NCBI GenBank assembly: GCA_032622095.1
Contig: CP136064.1
Span: 44,536,989-44,600,988, forward strand
Direction of reading: 5' to 3'
Origin: Siphonodentalium dalli
Taxonomy: Eukaryota > Mollusca > Scaphopoda > Gadilida > Siphonodentaliidae
DNA: 64,000 nucleotides
Position numbers and translations under genes: made by a program
The notes under the pieces: model-generated
Seen by the model: the letters and a program-made list of their open reading frames with translations, nothing else
The model's database searches: none
What the model was told of the DNA's origin: nothing
In this document: positions 49,746 to 60,250 of the stretch, piece by piece
Position numbering within the stretch: the stretch's first letter is position 1
Layout: each line of letters opens with the position of its first letter

Positions 49746-50265
49746 AGATACGGGCGGCGTTGGAGGTGGGTATGCTGTTAAAATATTCACCTTCGTCAAA
49801 AACCGATATAAACAGAAAGAATAGTAAAATATAGACAGACTTTGTTCTTATACCAATCAGAAATATGGTATAAACAGTATTGTTATTGTCAAATGTTTTT
49901 CCTTTGTTATGTAAACAAAATCAAAAAACGTTACAGAACCTGACTTTTGTTTAGATCCGGATATGGTAAACATAAAGAGCGTTATTTGTTACTGTTTCCC
50001 TGATATGGAATTAATAAAGAGCGTTTATATCATTGTGTGTGATTAACCAATATAATTGAGCTGTGTTATGTAAACAGACGCATAACTTCTGTAACACGAG
50101 CAGGCTCTTGTTTACGTACATCATCTTACCTCTTGGCGAAAATATACTATTTACGCGCTGATTATGTTTGGCATATGGACAAAACTATATATTTTTTAAT
50201 ATTCCTTCTGTTGATGGCGATTTGAACAAATATGAATATTTCTGCAACGAACACCGCCCGTGCCT
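49746..50265 (+). mobile_element. TTAA MITE, copy 2 of the 34.0-kb family
   Basis: Matches 34005-34497 along its length (AAAAACCGATATAAACAGAA, CATAAAGAGCGTTATTTGTT, GCAGGCTCTTGTTTACG). The right end CCGTGCCT is followed by TTAA; the left TTAA has decayed to TTGA. It is more diverged than copies 1 and 3. Confidence 0.75.
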
Positions 50266-51112
50266 TTAAATGGTAGAAAATGTTCATGTAGTAAGTTCAA
50301 CAACTCTGATCAGTTCCTCGGTGGTTTTCTGGTCAATGATTATCCATATATAGTAAAGAAAGGTTGTGAAATATGTTTAACTTGAGACTTCCGGATTTTA
50401 TTTCACTTTAGCGTGTACAAAGTGCATCACCCATATTGCACACTGATGTAGGGTAACTTTTATGAGTCGTTTAGTATTATCTCGTCGTAACTAATGGTAA
50501 CGTGGCACACGGTGGTACACATGTACGTTGCATGAGCAATTATCTGCATGATCCTACATTTGTACACTGTAGGTTTCAACACCGATCGCATTTTGAACGC
50601 GCTGCGTCAAGTGACGTGGTGTTGTATATACCAACCTCCATATTATATCCACCGTGACACGCACAACCAAAGGAATGAACCGCAGGCGATTGTGAATTGC
50701 ACAGAATGATAAGAGGTTTTGGAAACCGGAATATATATATGCTACTCTAGTCGTAGATAACAGTTCGCGCATATTGCATACACATGCGTGATACGGAGAC
50801 ATTATGTATGTCAATAACACACGCACTTAAAGATGCGTGCTCCCTTTCCGTCACTATTATTGGGGAATAGTTACATGCAGTTCGTGGGTTCATAATATGA
50901 CCAAGACTCCGACATTCGCATTTTGGGCTGACCTAAAAGAGTTGCAGATCAGAATGGCCAACGGTCACCTCACTTCATGTCAGTTCCGAATGCCGGTCGG
51001 TTCGGGCGTTTCGCTTGAGTGCAACCAAACTTTGCCCGCCCGGCGATCGGTTTACTGTCATCAGCGGATTATGGATTCATAATCATCCCCGCTGAAGTCA
51101 GACGAATACTTA
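50266..51112. other. Flank of the 51-kb element; possible F5/8- or fucolectin-like exon trace
   Basis: Positions 50617-50810 resemble the dispersed repeat at 7325-7500. The plus frame at about 50910-51082 reads LKELQIRMANG, CQFRMPVGSGVSLECNQTLP and RRSVYC. Its cysteine spacing is reminiscent of fucolectin/discoidin-type domains in invertebrate proteins, but the resemblance is weak and no splice structure is proven. Confidence 0.25.
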
Positions 51113-51830
51113 TACACTCTTATAACTAATGTGTAGAAACGATTACACATCAAATGTGTAAACCCGGTTAATACACATAGCAATGTGTAGTTTTACATAC
51201 AAATACATGGACCGAGGGCGGTTTTACACATAATGTGTATATTTTGTTACACACAATTGTGTAAGAGCGTAGAGCATGCGCATTGCGGTGCCTTCAGTTT
51301 CATAGTCTGCTACATGACGGCCATATTGTTTGAGTATATTTTTTGGAATACAATCCACAGCGATCGTAGACAAGGAATGTAAGTTCAGAATTCCGACATG
51401 TGGGTATAGTATTAATGATATGTGAGGATTTATTTGTTAAAACTTTCATGGCGAATACTGCCCTTAGACTCGTTTATCTGATTGTTGTAATACGGTAATA
51501 TTAATATTATGCAACCACGCCACGACCCTGGTTTGTTCATTTAAAACGAAAACTCACACATCACAGAGCAAAATATTAAGCACCATTGTATGCCATGAAA
51601 GTTTTAACATATAAATCTCCATATGTCATCAACACCATATACTAGTATAGTCGTTGTGGTGATTTTGAGGGTGAACGTAGACAAAATTGTTATAAAGCCA
51701 GTTTTTGTGTGATTTTGACCGGGAATGTTTGGACAACAATATATCCAAAATCCGCTAAAATCCGCTTCGGGGAATTTTGTTTACAGTCATTTGAATACAG
51801 GATGTCTCGTCATTATGCCACAAAATTTCG
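51113..51830. repeat. Left terminal inverted repeat of the 51-kb element
   Basis: TGTGTA words cluster at 51128-51270, including TTACACACAATTGTGTAA. Match blocks to the right arm are at 51113-51270, 51360-51405 and 51655-51790. About 250 bp (51406-51654) has no partner. Confidence 0.7.
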
Positions 51831-51944
51831 TAATGCAGATAAATACAAACAGTTTACTTGTGTTAGCTCGCAAACCACTTATGCGTGGCAAGTTCGCATG
51901 GATAATTGTCATATGATGATACGATAACATGACCCACCACAGTG

Positions 51945-52090
51945 TAAGCCATATTTGCCCCCACCAATAAAGAGCGTTAAGTAAAATACCAAGGCATGCG
52001 TGCGCACCATACATAAAGAGCGTTTTGTGAGCGTTGGCGGAAAACACCACAATAAGCCATGTGCGCTCCAGTGATAAAGAGCGTTATCAT
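51945..52090 (+). promoter_or_regulatory. Triple repeat with ATAAAGAGCGTT upstream of the gene
   Basis: ATAAAGAGCGTT occurs at 51967, 52013 and 52074. Each copy is preceded by an AAGCCATATGTGCGCNCCA-like stretch, so a unit of about 50-60 bp repeats three times. It ends about 270 bases before the start codon. A regulatory role is only a guess from position. The same 12-mer occurs in the MITEs at 34.2, 50.0 and 60.0 kb. Confidence 0.4.
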
Positions 52091-55000
52091 AGAACAACAT
52101 AACGCACTTCACTGCAGTTGTGCAAACCACAAGTCGCATTGTTCAGTTGTTTCTAATATATCACTTCGATTTTGTATCTCTAATTGTGAAATTTGTAAAA
52201 GTAGCTTTTTTAGGAGTCGGACACATGTTTCCTAACGGTGACAACGTACGCAGGAGATTTGTTTTGGTTAATTTGATTGCTTCATTCATTGTTCTCGTGT
52301 TCTGTTTTATTATTGCATATTTATTCTCGCTCTATTTCATTTCTCATTGTTGATAATGGCTGACAATCTTACCGTCGGCGAGGAGCTTAACCCAGCTGAA
52401 GACCTCTGTGTCATATGTGGTTTTGGTTTTGTTAATGATCCACCGGTAAAGGTGGGGGCAAAAGGTATTGTGACTCTCATAAGCTTTTGCGGACAACGGG
52501 GGCGACCTAATTTGAAACAATACCTCACCGCGCGCAGCCAGGTGACGCCTGTCGACAAAGTGCTGGTGCATGCAGGTTTCCGGAGAGATTTTACCGACAC
52601 AAAAAGAAAGACACAAGATAATTTGGTGGTTTCAGAAGCGAAAAGACTACGATCTGATGCAACGCCAATCAATATAGCAGAAGACTGCTTAATATGTGGA
52701 GTTCATATATACAAGCACTGATGTTAGACACCCAGATAGGTCCACACCAATGAGCCAAGTAGAGACCATCCCTTTCAGGGACAAGCTCTTACAATGCTGT
52801 GCGCATAGACAGGATGCATTAGCATATGACGTGGAGAAGCGCATTCAAGGGTGCATTGACTTGGTAGCAGCAGAGGCCGTTTACCACCACGGATGTCTGA
52901 CTCGATTCTTGCAAGGTAAGGCTGTGAGTCAACCCGAGAAAGGAAAAGCAGGTCGAAGATCAGATCAGGGTATGAAACATTGGTTCGAAACGATTTGTAA
53001 TTGGCTCGAGACAGAAGCTGATGCTGAATTATACACTGTTAGTGAGTTACATTCCAGAATGGTTGAATTCGCAGGCGAGTCAGAGGTTTATACTATTAAA
53101 AGTTTGAAAGGTAACTTAGAGGAATACTATGCAGAATTCATTTTCTTCGCCGAGGTTAAGGGACTGAAGGATGTCGTTTGTTTTCGAAATATGGCCAAAT
53201 TCATTATAAATGAAAAGTGGTACACTGATAAAAAAAAAACAGGATTTAGATGAGGAGGCAGACAGGATTGTCTTGACTGCAGCAAGAATAATAAAAGCAC
53301 AAATAAGGGAGGCCGATTACAGTCGCGAATCTTATCCACCCAGTGACGCTATATCTAGTATTAGTCAGGGGCGAAATTGGATCCCGAATCACCTGCAAAG
53401 CCTACTAAAGAGTTTAATTCCGTCCGATGTCAAGCATCGGTCATTCCATTGTACAGGGTGATCGTCCACGTTCGGTTATAACACCAACGCTGTTTGGACT
53501 GGGTGTAGAAATGGACCATGTGTTTGGTTCCAAATGGCTAGTGAACGAGTTATCGCGGTTGGGATTCTCTGTTACCCACGATGAAGTTGAGAGGTACAAG
53601 CAATCCGTCATTCAGACCGAAACGCCCAGTCAAATACTAACTGACTATGCACCCGGTGCCTTCGTTCAGTGGGTGGCAGATAATGTCGACCACAACATAG
53701 CAACTCTAGATGGCAGGGGGACCTTCCATGGAATGGGGATAATTGCAATATCTGCACCCATGAATCAATCAGCACTGAACATGAAATCGCGTGTGATCAT
53801 GAGACAAAAGCGGTTGAGGGTTGATGAGCTCGTGAAGAACAAAGGAGTGTCCATCTCCCAATATGTTGATGTTATTGGCAAAGGAATTTCCAATATCAAA
53901 CTGAAACCTCTTCTTCATTGGGCCACACCCTATACCCTCCCATCTCACCTCAGCACAGATCTGCTGTGGCACTCAGCATGCTTTTTCAGTAAGAGTGAAA
54001 AACCTAGCGCGAACTGGTCAGGTTTCATGCAAAGTGCTTACTCGCAGGACGACACTCTGACCGCTGAGAAATCAGATGTTCTGTTCCTTCCCATCATCGA
54101 TCTGAATCCGTCAGATGACGATTGCATTTATTCTACACTCATTTATGTTGAGGAACAGGCACGTAGATTGAACATCCACACGCCAAGTATGACTTTCGAC
54201 CAGCCGTTGTGGTTCAAGGCTGTAAACATAATAAGTTCTAAGTCGATGAACATAGTGTGTAGGCTGGGCGGATTTCACACTGTAATGAGCTTCGTGGGGA
54301 GTATCGGTTCGATGATGAAGGGGTCGGGGTTAGAAGAAGCTTTGGAGAAAGTGTACGGTCAGAACACAGTGACCCATATGATATCTGGAAAGGCAGTGTC
54401 GAGGGCATTGCGTGGTCACTACCTAGTTGAAGCTGTGCTTTTCAATAAGTTGATAGCTGAAGTTGTCCCAGTTGAAAAGGACGGCAGTTCTACGGACATC
54501 GAATCGGTACTGGAACAAGATGACATAGACGCCTCACACGTGCAACAGGGTGATGTACACGTTGTTGATGAAAACACGATGGGCAAAATGCACCAGAGTG
54601 AAATGGACAGAATACAAAAACTGCGTGAAGAGATTGAAATTGGTGTTGTTCCTATATCCGCGGCTGCGGACTCAACTGAACTGTTGAAGCTCGAGCAATG
54701 TATCAATTGTTATAAATCACTGCTTGTCAAAGATCCCTCACAGCAAAATTGTGGGTGCAGTATATGGATTATGTGCAAACCCTAAAGAACTTCATCTGTG
54801 CTGAGCGAACAGGGGATTGGAATCTGCACATTGTAACAGTAGGGAAGATGCTGAACCTCTTCGCAGCCACTGGTCATATAAATTACGCAAAGAGCTGCAG
54901 ACTATATCTCCAAATGATGCTAGAATTACCAGTGAAGCATCCTTGGGTACATCAGTGTTTTGAGGAACATGGCTTCCATGTAGCCCGTAGAAGTAGCAGA

Positions 55001-55689
55001 TTCTGGGTGGGGTTATCAACCGATCTTATTATTGAACCAGTACTGATGAGATCTATCAAGAGTCGAGGTGGGTTAACTCGAGGTAGAGGACTGACAGAAA
55101 CGGTACGTTTGCAGTGGATACTCAGTATGCACAGATGTGCAGAGATACACGATGCAATGACCGAGTTGACCAAAATGCGACATAGTACCAGTGATCAGCA
55201 CATTGAAATGGGAGAATCTAGGCGAAAGCGTGATTTCGATGATATGGTTAGTTTTTGCAAACCTGGTTTGATGACCACGACCCCTTTGATGCCAATGAGA
55301 ATAAACTCCGTTCGTTGTCATCGGGGCTAACGTCCAATGGAACTGATGGCGTGAAATGTTCCGATTCTGAGAGTGTTGGCCAAACAATCCAGAGAAAACT
55401 TGACAATTTGAGCATCACTGATGCATCAATTAAAAGGAAAGATCACATACAGTCTCTGGATCATCTGTATCCCGGGATTCGAGTTGATAACGAGCGAGTT
55501 CAATTCAATCCAACGCTGTTGTTCTCACGACTGATAGCTATCGCCCAGCGTGAGGAACGCATGGTGAAGTTTTTTTCTTACGAATTGACAACCATACCAA
55601 CTTCTCTGTTCCAAGATCAATCAATGCGAAAACCAGCAAAATCACAGTTAGCGAAGGCTCTGACTGATTCCGTTCAGCAAGTCGAATAT

Positions 55690-56130
55690 TCCCAGAAGGG
55701 AATTGCGACCGTTCTTGATGGCGGAGCAGTTGACAACAGCAGTGGTGACGCAGATACTCTGATAGTTTCTCATGTCCTAGAGTTTGCATCACATGGAAGA
55801 AACGTCAGAGTTATCGCGGACGACACAGATGTGATTATTCTTTTGGTCCATCACTGGAAATCCAACATGGCCGACATATTTTTCCAATCTGATGCTCTGA
55901 AATCTGGCAAAGGCAGTGCTGCCATATGGCGAATCGGTGACATCGTGCGCAAGGCTGGACAGTTCACAACTTCCCATATCCTGTTTGCACATGCATGGGG
56001 AGGCTGTGACACCACCTCTGCAGTATGCGGACATGGGAAAACAAGTATCGTCAGAAAGATAAACGAGTCTGCTGAAGTTCGCAAAATATCATCACTCATG
56101 CAGGAATCTAGTGCTAATCAGAAAGACATT
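55690..56130 (+). other. FEN/PIN-like nuclease remnant with internal deletion
   Basis: ATVLDGGAVDN is followed directly by SSGDADTLIVSHVLEF. In homologues as I recall them, about 80-110 residues lie between these points, including a FDGY-type Asp motif and a THKRR-type basic region. Here they are missing in frame. The remaining acidic positions (LDGG, GDAD, DDTD, GCDTT) and the helix-hairpin-helix-like tail are intact. Confidence 0.55.
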
Positions 56131-56429
56131 GGAGAGGCCGGCATGAGGCTCTTCGTTGCAGTGTGTAGTGGTAAGAAAGAAGATTCTCTAAATACACTTC
56201 GGTATGCGAAGTTTATGGATATGGTATCTTCTAGCAAGACTGCATTAGAGCCCCAAAAACTCCCACCAACAGAACGAGCGGCATACTATCACAGTCTCAG
56301 AGTTCATCTCCAGGTGATGATTTGGAGAACACTGAATAATGACGTATTGAATGCTGAGGGGTGGGGTTGGGAACGACGTGGTGCGGATCTTTCCCCAGCC
56401 ATGACTGACCAGAATGCAGCCCCAGACGA

Positions 56430-56566
56430 ATTGCTCAAGTTTGTACGGTGCAAGTGTAAGATGTCATCAAAAAAACCATGTGACACCAATGTGTGTACAT
56501 GTCGCAAACATGGTCTGAAATGTGTTATCGCTTGTGGAGATTGTCGTGGAGAGGGCTGCATGAATT
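56430..56566 (+). other. CXC (tesmin/TSO1-like) domain
   Basis: Nine cysteines in the order CKC...C....CTC.......C...CGDC....C within about 40 residues. In the tesmin/TSO1/LIN-54 family such repeats bind zinc and contact the DNA minor groove. Here there is a single repeat near the C-terminus, followed by an acidic tail (DDEDEV). Confidence 0.7.
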
Positions 56567-56699
56567 CAGAAGAGGTTCTGATAGATGACGAGGATGAGGT
56601 CTGAGTATAAATGATATATTTGACGCACAAGTGTCGAAATCATGAAGTATTTCTCATTCTGGTCATCACTGGCTGATTTCGATCAACAAAATAAACAAA

Positions 56700-57321
56700 A
56701 GAAATAATTGTCATTTTAGCGGCCATTTTGGTTGCCATCTTTTGACTCTGTGACTGATATTTGGTCAGTTTGACTCCCGTGGAATCCTTTGTCAACCGTG
56801 ATGACATTTGTACGAGAGCAAACTCATTACCCCTACCTCACAATGGACTAATGCTGATTGGGGAATATTTATAATCGTTGGCCGCCACCTTGGACGCCAT
56901 CTTGAATCCTGAATTTTCCCCAAGGCGGATTTTAGCGGATTTTGGATATGTTATTCCTGATACTTTTGCGCGCAAAATGAGACCAAAACCAGCTTTATAA
57001 CAATTGTTTCCAGGTTCAACCTCCCGACGACCGCACTATACCCACAGTTCGGAATACTTAACTTACATTCTTGTCTACGATCTGTGTGTAAGAATCTACA
57101 CAAAATGTGTAAGGGATATATGTTGATTTTATGCACACCAGTATGTATAAATGTGTAGAAATTGACCCATTTATTGTGTAAAAATTGTTACACAATTTGT
57201 GTACGTACATAAAACTACACATATACTACACAAATATGTTTAAGATCAAAAATGAATAATGATTGTGTAGTAGGGCTACACATTGTGTGTAGAAATCCTA
57301 CACATTAGTCATAAGAGTGTA
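56700..57321. repeat. Right terminal inverted repeat of the 51-kb element
   Basis: Contains GCGGCCATTTTGGTTGCCAT (56716) and GACGCCATCTTG (56894), then the complement of the ATATCCAAAATCCGC block (about 56923-56950), then 57080-57321 with about ten TGTGTA/TACACA words. Confidence 0.7.
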
Positions 57322-57859
57322 GCTCAATGTACGTGCACACATACCTGACATGGTCTCTCCGTTGTTCACGCAGCCACGTGCCGCTGTTTTTTTAATTCCA
57401 TGTCGCGTCACATCGGCACTGTCATTATCATGACTCTCTACAGACCGTGTCCTGGACGCTGGATTCCACCAGCGACCAGCCACCATCGGAAGGGCCATCA
57501 ATTATCAGAAGCGACGGACCAAGACCCCATTTCAGCGTCGACGTGATCTCCGAAGAATTTAAGTCTGGCGATAGAATAAGAGGACATAAACACCACCAGC
57601 TGCACACCAGCTGTGTTACCAAGACACCCTTACCGCTGCTTCGACCAACACCATCCCCATGTCACAGATAGAGACAGCCAACCTCACCTCTGTTTTCACC
57701 CGGAGTCACCCGAGTTTCCATACACTCCATGAGACTCCGGAAGTCCACACACCGGAGTCTCAACCAACCGAGGAGAGGAAAGCCATCACTTTGAGATTCA
57801 ACCGTCTGCATCAGGAACTCAAGCACCTAGTCCACGTCGCCGACGCTAACTAAAAATTC
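57322..57859 (+). other. Unassigned coding-like island
   Basis: Just right of the 51-kb element, composition changes to CA-rich and CpG-containing. Two plus frames (57447-57671 with SDGPRPHFSVDVISEEFKSG; 57659-57853 with AITLRFNRLHQELKHL) look coding in composition but match no family I know, have stops nearby and are in different frames. It may be part of a retroelement ORF1 or an old gene fragment. Confidence 0.3.
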
Positions 57860-59374
57860 ACCAAGGCTGGCCAGCACATCGTAGAGCACAAAATCATCTA
57901 AGAATTCGATGATGCAGACGATCGGACAGAATGATAAATCAAATCAAGTACACCCTCCATCGGATGCAATCTCTTCCACCACCATAAAGCGAAGAGAAAG
58001 AAAAAGAAGAAACGATGAAAGACCTATCTGCCCTATTCCATGCACATTTTCACTTGTTATTTTATAATGTATAACAAACTGTGCATGAGGGGTGAGGGAA
58101 AGTTCCATTTGGCATTTGGGCCTTTCGACCATCCCGGTGCATATTAGCCCCCCCCCAACACTACTTCACACTGTCAATATATTCATTTTACTTATGAATA
58201 CTTCCAGTTTAATATGTGTGGAATCTGAATGTATTAGTTTGTTCTTGGAAGATTGCTAACACAAGCAAGTTTCCAAAATGCAAGTTTTTTGCTGTTGAAA
58301 GTTTTATCCGGGAAGATAGAGTGTATCTTTAAATATGTGATTTCTTTTTGTGAGCAATACTACATGTATATAAATTATTATGCAACTAGGTTTTTAATGG
58401 TGTTACTAAACACATGAAACCATGTGGAGACACCCATATTTGTCCCAAAAATTGTTTATAACGATCGAGTTTTACCAGACAAACCACAGAATAAAGCTGA
58501 ACAGCTCGATGTTCTGAAAATTAATATCAATGCGGGGGGGGGGGGGGGGGTCGAAAAAAAAATTCAGGCACGTATGCTGATTTTTTCCTTTCGACCCATG
58601 TTGGGACCCACCCACCCCCGCGTCCAAATTTGTTTCCGTTTTCGGCAGTTTTTTTCCGACCATTTTGGACACCCACCCCCTTTTAACCCTAAAACATAAA
58701 TTTGTGGGGGGAAATTCACTGTAAACAGCTGTATATGAATTTCTGTGCATACTATTTGTCATGGATGTTAACATTGACATGTAAATAGGAACGAGTCATT
58801 TTGGGGTTATTCGGCCAAAAAAACATGGCTGCCAGCGGCCATCTTGGGTTATTTTTATGTTAATATTGACATTCTAAGGTGTTTTAAGCCAAACTCATTG
58901 CAAAAAACAGTCAAAAAGACTTGCAGGGAAAAAAAATTGAGTTGCTGAAAAAATTGTTTGTTGGTCCCATCGACCACCCACCACCCCGGCATTCGTGCTC
59001 GGGATAATCCCCCCCCCCCCCGATCAATGGAAAAAATGGGAAGGATTTAATGACATGTGCTTAATTCTGCTAACTGGCATCTCTGATTAAAAGTTAATGC
59101 TTTATCCAATTGAACTCGCATGGATACTTCCGGAAAATACATGGCATTTTAATAATTGGTAACTTATAACGATCAATCATTCTTATCAGACACTGAAAAC
59201 CCAGAAACAACCAGTTAATTGGGAATCCATTAGCACAAGATTGAAAAAATGCAGATTAAAAACTTATATATAATTTTACAATTTGGGGGTTCAGATGTGA
59301 ACATGTGCCTGTAGCTAACCATTGCATGTCAAGGCGACGTATTGTTGTTAAAGGTCTTGATTTAAAATACGGTG
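57860..59374. other. No gene recognised; homopolymer-rich, possible tRNA-like fragment
   Basis: A G17-18 tract lies at about 58533 and C10 tracts near 58150 and 59010. On the minus strand around 59135-59070 a GAGTTCAATTGGATAAAGCA stretch followed by CTTTTAATC resembles a tRNA-Lys D-arm and anticodon loop, possibly a SINE head. ATGGCTGCCAGCGGCCATC at 58826 is another YY1-like box. Confidence 0.35.
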
Positions 59375-59402
59375 TAAGTAAGTAAGTAAGCAAGTAAGTA
59401 AT
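59375..59402 (+). repeat. (TAAG)n microsatellite
   Basis: About seven copies of TAAG with one interruption, followed by TAATGCTTTGTTCTTAGCC. Possibly the 3' tail of a dispersed element on the minus strand. Confidence 0.7.
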
Positions 59403-59752
59403 GCTTTGTTCTTAGCCAATAGGCATGGTACAAAAGAAAACATACACACATTACGTACAAATGAGAACGCTCCGGACTAAATATTTGAAAATACACATGC
59501 AAACGGTAAATACACAAAATAATCATCGCACATGCACACCCAGTGCTATATAACATCTACAAAAATACATACAACAACGTTCTGTTAAAGGCCATATGTT
59601 ATATAACGGGCCATCGATTGCGATAAAACGCCAAGTAACACATGTACATCCGTAAATTATTACAACCTACAAAAATGGTATGTATAGTATTTTGTAGCAC
59701 TATCGCTATGAGAACAGCTTGTAAAAATATTAACTTATAAGATACATTTTAA

Positions 59753-60246
59753 AGGCACGTGAGGCCTTAGTTATCGAAAATATTCATATTTGTTCTAATC
59801 ACCGTAAACAGAAAAACATTAAAACGCATACAGTTTCGTTCATATATACCATGACCATCACGTGAACAGCATGTTATCATAAAGACCTACTATATTTTAC
59901 CTAAGCAAGAGCCTGATTGTGTTACAGAAGACAGCACAATGCTACTGGCTAATCACACACAATTGGCATAAACGCTCTTTATTAGTTCCATATCAGGAAT
60001 TCACCAACAAAGAACGCTCTTTATGTTTACCATCATAATATAAACAAACACTAGAAAAGTAACTTTTTATGCTTCTGTTTACATAACAATGGTCAAACAT
60101 TTGACAATAACATACTGTTTATGCGATATTTCTTATTTGTATACGGACAAAGTCTGTCCACATTTTGATGTTCTTTCTGTTTGTGGCGGTTTTTGACGGG
60201 TGGAAATATTTTCACAGGATACCCACCGCCAAGGCCAACCGTACCT
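59753..60246 (-). mobile_element. TTAA MITE, copy 3 of the 34.0-kb family
   Basis: Inverted relative to copies 1 and 2. TTAA at 59749-59752 and 60247-60250; ends AGGCACGTGAGGCC and GGCCAACCGTACCT. It is close to copy 1 over the whole length of about 494 bp. Confidence 0.87.
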
Positions 60247-60250
60247 TTAA

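Larger units (their letters stand above)
52356..56604 (+). pseudogene. Intronless FEN/PIN-like nuclease + CXC-domain protein, frameshifted
   Basis: One protein of about 1,400 codons read across six frame segments: 52356-52720, 52696-53253, 53210-53461, 53427-54785, 54749-55330 and 55255-56604. Order: MADNLTV start; CVICGFGF and CLICG zinc-knuckle-like pairs; HRQDALAYD...LVAAEAVYHHGC; a conserved core (GHSIVQ, ETPSQILTDYAPGAFVQWVA, DNVDHNIATLDGRGTFHGMG, PIIDLNPSDDDCIYSTL, RLGGFHTVMSFVGSIGSMM); SERTGDW-like and GGLTRGRGLTE blocks; a nuclease-like part (VLDGGA, SSGDADTLIV, VIADDTDVIILL, HAWGGCDTTSAVCGHGK); and a C-terminal CXC domain (RCKCK, CTCRKHGLKC, CGDCRGEGC). The DDTD plus GCDTTS...GHGK order mimics FEN1/XPG active-site and helix-hairpin elements. 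I recall similar long uncharacterised proteins in invertebrates and fish. Broken by five frameshifts and an internal deletion. Confidence 0.8.
51113..57321 (+). mobile_element. 6.2-kb TIR element carrying a PIN-like/CXC protein
   Basis: The ends are inverted repeats: TACACTCTTATAACTAATG at 51113 and its complement (G for one A) ending at 57321. A TA on each side is compatible with a TA target duplication (element proper CACTC...GAGTG). Both ends are packed with TGTGTA/TACACA words. Inner matches are CGTAGACAAGGAATGTAAG (51366) and AACAATTGTTATAAAGC-like sequence (51685), each inverted near 57060 and 57000. The shared ATATCCAAAATCCGCTAA block lies at 51740 and, inverted, at 56950. The left arm holds about 250 bp not matched on the right. 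The only gene inside is the broken protein at 52356-56604. No known transposase is present. Confidence 0.75.

Noticed and set aside
52120-52353. Hydrophobic 77-codon frame upstream of the CXC gene
   Set aside because: Low-complexity hydrophobic translation of AT-rich DNA in another frame; likely 5' leader sequence.
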